Below, one piece after another: positions 61,031 to 64,000 of a stretch of 64,000 nucleotides of DNA. The position numbers were made by a program, and so were the translations under genes. The stretch's first letter is position 1. Each line of letters starts with the position of its first letter. Under the pieces are notes generated by a model. That model made no database searches. It saw only the letters and a program-made list of their open reading frames with translations, and was not told where the DNA came from. The stretch is from Owenia fusiformis (Eukaryota > Annelida > Polychaeta > Sabellida > Oweniidae), in the NCBI GenBank assembly GCA_903813345.2, contig CAIIXF020000006.1, positions 15,382,348-15,446,347 on the forward strand, read 5' to 3'.

Positions 61031-62240
61031 TATAGCCACTTTACTATAGCCACGTTAATATCATTGTTGTGAGATTTCATTCTCTCTCTATTGCATCGCA
61101 TCCAAAAGGATAGAGATGTTGAGGGCGTGGCTTTGGTGAAATTTGTGGATACTGGCTCTTGGACTTGGACTTGCGTATTCGACTTTTGCAATAATCAAAA
61201 TGAGACGCGTAAATAATTATCACAAATTGTACACAGGTATTTTGTAATCATTAGAATTGTATAAGATTTTGGCACTTTATACAGATGTTTGTATATTCGT
61301 ATAATCACGAGGATTGTGTGATTGTATATTTCATGATTAATGAAAAAATAAAAACATAGATTTCACAAAAATAAGCCTACTAATTTTTGAAGTAAGTTAC
61401 TTTGAATTTTCGTTTAAAAATTGCATTTCTCAGAATTTAACAAATCTGCATCAAAAAATAATTAAAACCTTGCTTAAAATGCCATAATTTATCATGACAC
61501 TGATGATATTTCAATGCTGGTAATATATGCCCTGAACTTCTATACGCCCATCACGTCGTGTACTTTCCAACTGAAATAAATTTCTCTGAGTTCTTTCATT
61601 TAATTTTGAAACTTGAGTGTTTTGAAACTTGAGTGTCTGGATGATGTATAATGATTTTATAAGTACTTTAGTCACTTTTACACGATGATATAACTCAAGC
61701 TGTCAGAAATGTGAATTTCCCAACGAATTGTCGTGCTTTCTAGAAGATGATCCCTTGAAGAAGAAAGGCTCACACTTTCTAAAAACGCCAAAATAAATGA
61801 GTACTTTATACTAACTTGGCGCAAAAATCACGTCGCATACATCTGTTGGTAGAGGTACATGTTAAGAATGGGGTGTGATACGTTCAACCTCTCCTAGATA
61901 CATGCAGATGGCAAATGTCCTCACTAAGTAGAAACATTACAATACCGTCCGTATGTCACAAAATAATTTTGTTTCTATTACATGTGCACCGGCCAGGTGC
62001 TCAACGTGCATCTGTTTATTGTAATAAATGAAATGCGTTTTTTATATATACGTATTTGTGACATATATTTAGGGTAGGTTATTCATAGTTTTTACTAGTA
62101 AAACAAGAATTTGTCGAAATTCCGTCAAAAACTAGAAGCAGGGGACTGACCGGGTGCGTTAATGTATATTGATAAGATAATATAGTTGATGTAGATCCTT
62201 TGAAGTAGATCTGCATATTTTCAACTAGTAGTCTAATAGG
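61031..62240. other. Intergenic region, no supported gene
   Basis: AT-rich sequence without a splice-supported exon. It separates the LINE fragment from the promoter of the compact gene pair at the right end. Confidence 0.35.
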
Positions 62241-62249
62241 CACAGCGAC

Positions 62250-62350
62250 CCGGAAGTGTTCGGCAGAGGTCAAATATAAGCGCTCTGATTGGTCAATTTT
62301 AATCACGTGACCTCGCTGTGATTGGTCAATTTATAAGCCACGTGACTCGG
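62250..62350 (+). promoter_or_regulatory. Duplicated CCAAT/E-box module with ETS-like site
   Basis: CCGGAAGT (ETS-like) at about 62250 is followed by two tandem units, each with GATTGGTCAATTT (inverted CCAAT, NF-Y type) and then CACGTGAC (E-box) 5-7 bp on: 62286-62310 and 62319-62346. The spacing is nearly the same in both. It lies about 240 bp upstream of the TATA box at 62583. Orientation and target are inferred; it could equally drive an unseen minus-strand transcript. Confidence 0.5.
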
Positions 62351-62582
62351 TACGTATTAGCCTCTATGGGTTTAATAACATGGGTTAATGGGCAATAAAT
62401 GTCTCATTAACATTGATGGATGGTTTATCATGAATTTATAATCTAGCTTCAGCCAGCACTTACGGTACAATCCTAGCAATTTGATGAGAAGGTTGACAGC
62501 TGTAAGTCGTAAAAAAGGAATAATCAAACTCATAAACCCAACTTCGATTACCAAGTTCGAAACGGCCGTTAAGCAGTCCCAG

Positions 62583-62592
62583 TATATATAAA
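62583..62592 (+). promoter_or_regulatory. TATA box of the PC4-like gene
   Basis: TATATATAAA, about 140 bp upstream of the chosen ATG (62732). Initiation would be expected near 62612-62620. Confidence 0.5.
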
Positions 62593-62639
62593 GACAGATT
62601 AACTTATCTGTTACAACATTAAATGCAAAATTACTAACG

Positions 62640-62702
62640 ATGCCAATCGGAAAATTTCGAGTTCCAGCTAACATTAAAACCATAAAAATGGAGACTTCAT
62701 AG
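62640..62702 (+). other. Upstream open reading frame (20 codons)
   Basis: ATG at 62640 opens a 20-residue frame (MPIGKFRVPANIKTIKMETS) ending at TAG 62702, 30 bp before the main start and in another frame. It lies downstream of the TATA box and so would be in the leader. Confidence 0.4.
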
Positions 62703-62731
62703 AGACAATTTCCACACCAAAATTAGTTTTA

Positions 62732-63398
62732 ATGAAAATATGCGATGGGATGTTCTCAGCCGTCAATAAAGATGGGGTCGACATCCGAAATTACCAAATA
62801 TGGCCAATCACAGGCATATCAAATGTATGCAATGCCTATGGGACGAGTGCGGGAATATTTCTAACTCATAATCGTATGGCTAGACTCATCGACAATTTGC
62901 CTCACGTAACGGCAAAATTTGAGGAGATTGAAGCCAAGAAAAAAACGACTGATGTAACAGAGTGGGACATTTTACTTGGGGGAAACTTTCGTCTCAATGT
63001 CCATCCTAAATTTCGAAGAGTCAACATACGAGGTAAGGTTTTTAAATGATTTGTAACTGATCATGCAATGTTAAAATAAAAAAAAATAAAATGAAAAATT
63101 AAAAGAATCAAAAAGAAAAATTGAAGTTGTCAATATTATTGTATCCATTTATCATATTTTAAAGGTTATCACATCAATAATTACTCTGACGATCCGCGAA
63201 AAACATTTGCCTGATCGGTACGGTATCGTGATGACGCGTCAAGTCTTTGAGATGTTTGTGGACAACCTCATAAAATATGGCCTCGTTCAACCTACCGAAC
63301 CTCATTGTATAATAACGGGTCATGCAGAAAAAAGTGATGCTGATAGTTGTAGTGAATGTAGTTATTTCGAGCCTGGGGATTTCAGAAGCCATAGTTAA
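62732..63398 (+). CDS. Protein with two PC4-like (transcriptional coactivator p15/Sub1) modules
   Basis: Two exons, 62732-63037 and 63165-63398, join in phase to about 179 residues. Each half resembles the PC4 fold (beta strands then a helix; family pattern V-x-x-x-GK-x-x-IDIREYW...GI-x-L-x-x-x-W-x-x-L). Half 1: MFSAVNKDGVDIRNYQIW, then TSAGIFLTHNRMARLIDNLP. Half 2: VNIRGK across the splice into ITLTIREKHL, then RYGIVMTRQVFEMFVDNLI. PC4 proteins bind single-stranded DNA and help RNA polymerase II transcription and repair; that role is inferred. The donor needed for this frame is AAG|GTTTTT (weak); the stronger GTAAGG five bases earlier would give a stop soon after the join. The C-terminus is Cys-containing and acidic. 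AATAAA at 63412-63417 follows the stop. Similarity is by pattern only, so moderate confidence. Confidence 0.5.
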
Positions 63399-63418
63399 AT
63401 CTCGCAGTAGAAATAAAG

Positions 63419-63428
63419 ATATATATAC
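63419..63428 (+). promoter_or_regulatory. TATA box of the small membrane protein gene
   Basis: ATATATATAC directly follows the AATAAA of the preceding gene (63412-63417) and lies 44-53 bp before the ATG at 63472. Confidence 0.45.
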
Positions 63429-63471
63429 GTCAATGTAAGTAATATAGCCATTCATACCTAGGTTATTGAAC

Positions 63472-63852
63472 ATGATAGGTCAATTATTAGTTTCGAGCGT
63501 TATTGCAACATGTTGCATTTGTCGAAACATCAATGTTACTCGACACTTTAATGAAACTGAAAACGTAACACCTTATTACGTACTGAAACCATATATTAGT
63601 AGTAGTTACGATGTAAATCTAGAGACTCCAATGGCCTTAAGCTTTACCGGAGGTGTTTTAACTTTTGTTATCATAGGTGAGTTACGTGAATTTTGAGAAA
63701 CTATAATATACCATAATGTTTGGCTTATATTTAATGGTGGTAACTAGTGCTATATCATTTTTAGGTAATGTGTTATGGCTTAGAATGATAACGAGATCCA
63801 AATTACCGATTGTTAAGGATGAAAGACAAAGGGAGCCTATGATAGCCGTATA
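63472..63852 (+). CDS. Small signal-peptide/transmembrane glycoprotein, two exons
   Basis: Exon 1 runs from ATG 63472 to 63675 (donor G|GTGAGT) and exon 2 begins after TTTTTAG near 63765 and ends at TAA 63852. They join in phase to about 97 residues. The N-terminus is hydrophobic (MIGQLLVSSVIATCCIC), followed by a short extracellular part with three N-glycosylation sites (NVT, NET, NVT), a membrane helix across the splice (ALSFTGGVLTFVIIG|NVLWL) and a basic then acidic cytoplasmic tail (RSKLPIVKDERQ). The layout is that of a small type I membrane protein. No family was recognised. AATAAA follows near 63884. The intron is only about 90 bp. Confidence 0.5.
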
Positions 63853-64000
63853 AAATTCATACAATGTGTACAAAAGATATACGACAAATAAATAAGAATG
63901 TATTAAACTAGATAAGAAAATCCCTTAATTTGTTTGTTTATTGTTCTTTAATTGTTTAAAACTTAGTGAAACATAATAAATCCTTAGGATTATTCGATGT

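Overview
This is a eukaryotic, AT-rich, repeat-laden window from an animal, most likely a marine invertebrate (lophotrochozoan or invertebrate deuterostome). The grounds are metazoan gene families (CNG-type channel, rhodopsin-class GPCR, GARIN/FAM71, SLC22, PINX1, tandem-crystallin small heat shock protein), short GT-AG-spliced exons, and dense Tc1/mariner, hAT, Harbinger-like, TTAA-site and pearl-like elements plus LINE debris. No species can be named from the sequence alone. Gene models were built by joining open segments across splice sites whose reading phases agree.

Layout: 56-554 (-) first exon of a cyclic-nucleotide-gated-type channel running off the left edge; 4752-6967 (+) a three-exon GPCR with signal peptide; 11607-17815 (+) an eight-exon, about 1142-residue GARIN/FAM71-like protein; 18199-21714 (-) a seven-exon unrecognised gene, convergent with and probably overlapping the GARIN-like gene at its 3' end; 23014-23913 (-) a small heat shock protein with two alpha-crystallin domains; 28307-37672 (-) a complete eleven-exon SLC22 organic-ion transporter with a LINE and a mariner inside its introns; 41342-55715 (-) PINX1, six coding exons with a 9 kb first intron; 57538-59449 (+) a possible small membrane protein; 62732-63398 (+) a protein with two PC4-like modules; and 63472-63852 (+) a small signal-peptide/transmembrane protein.

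Between the genes lie transposable elements that can be dated relative to one another because several are nested. The most striking is in PINX1 intron 1: a roughly 1.9 kb TIR element has inserted into a reverse copy of itself, leaving a nearly 5 kb inverted repeat able to make a long hairpin RNA. A second unusual area is the right end, where two very small, tightly packed genes each have their own TATA box, and the poly(A) signal of one abuts the TATA box of the next.

The genes share no obvious pathway. Two may relate to sperm (the GARIN-like gene and possibly the CNG-type channel), but that is inference from family biology, not from this sequence.
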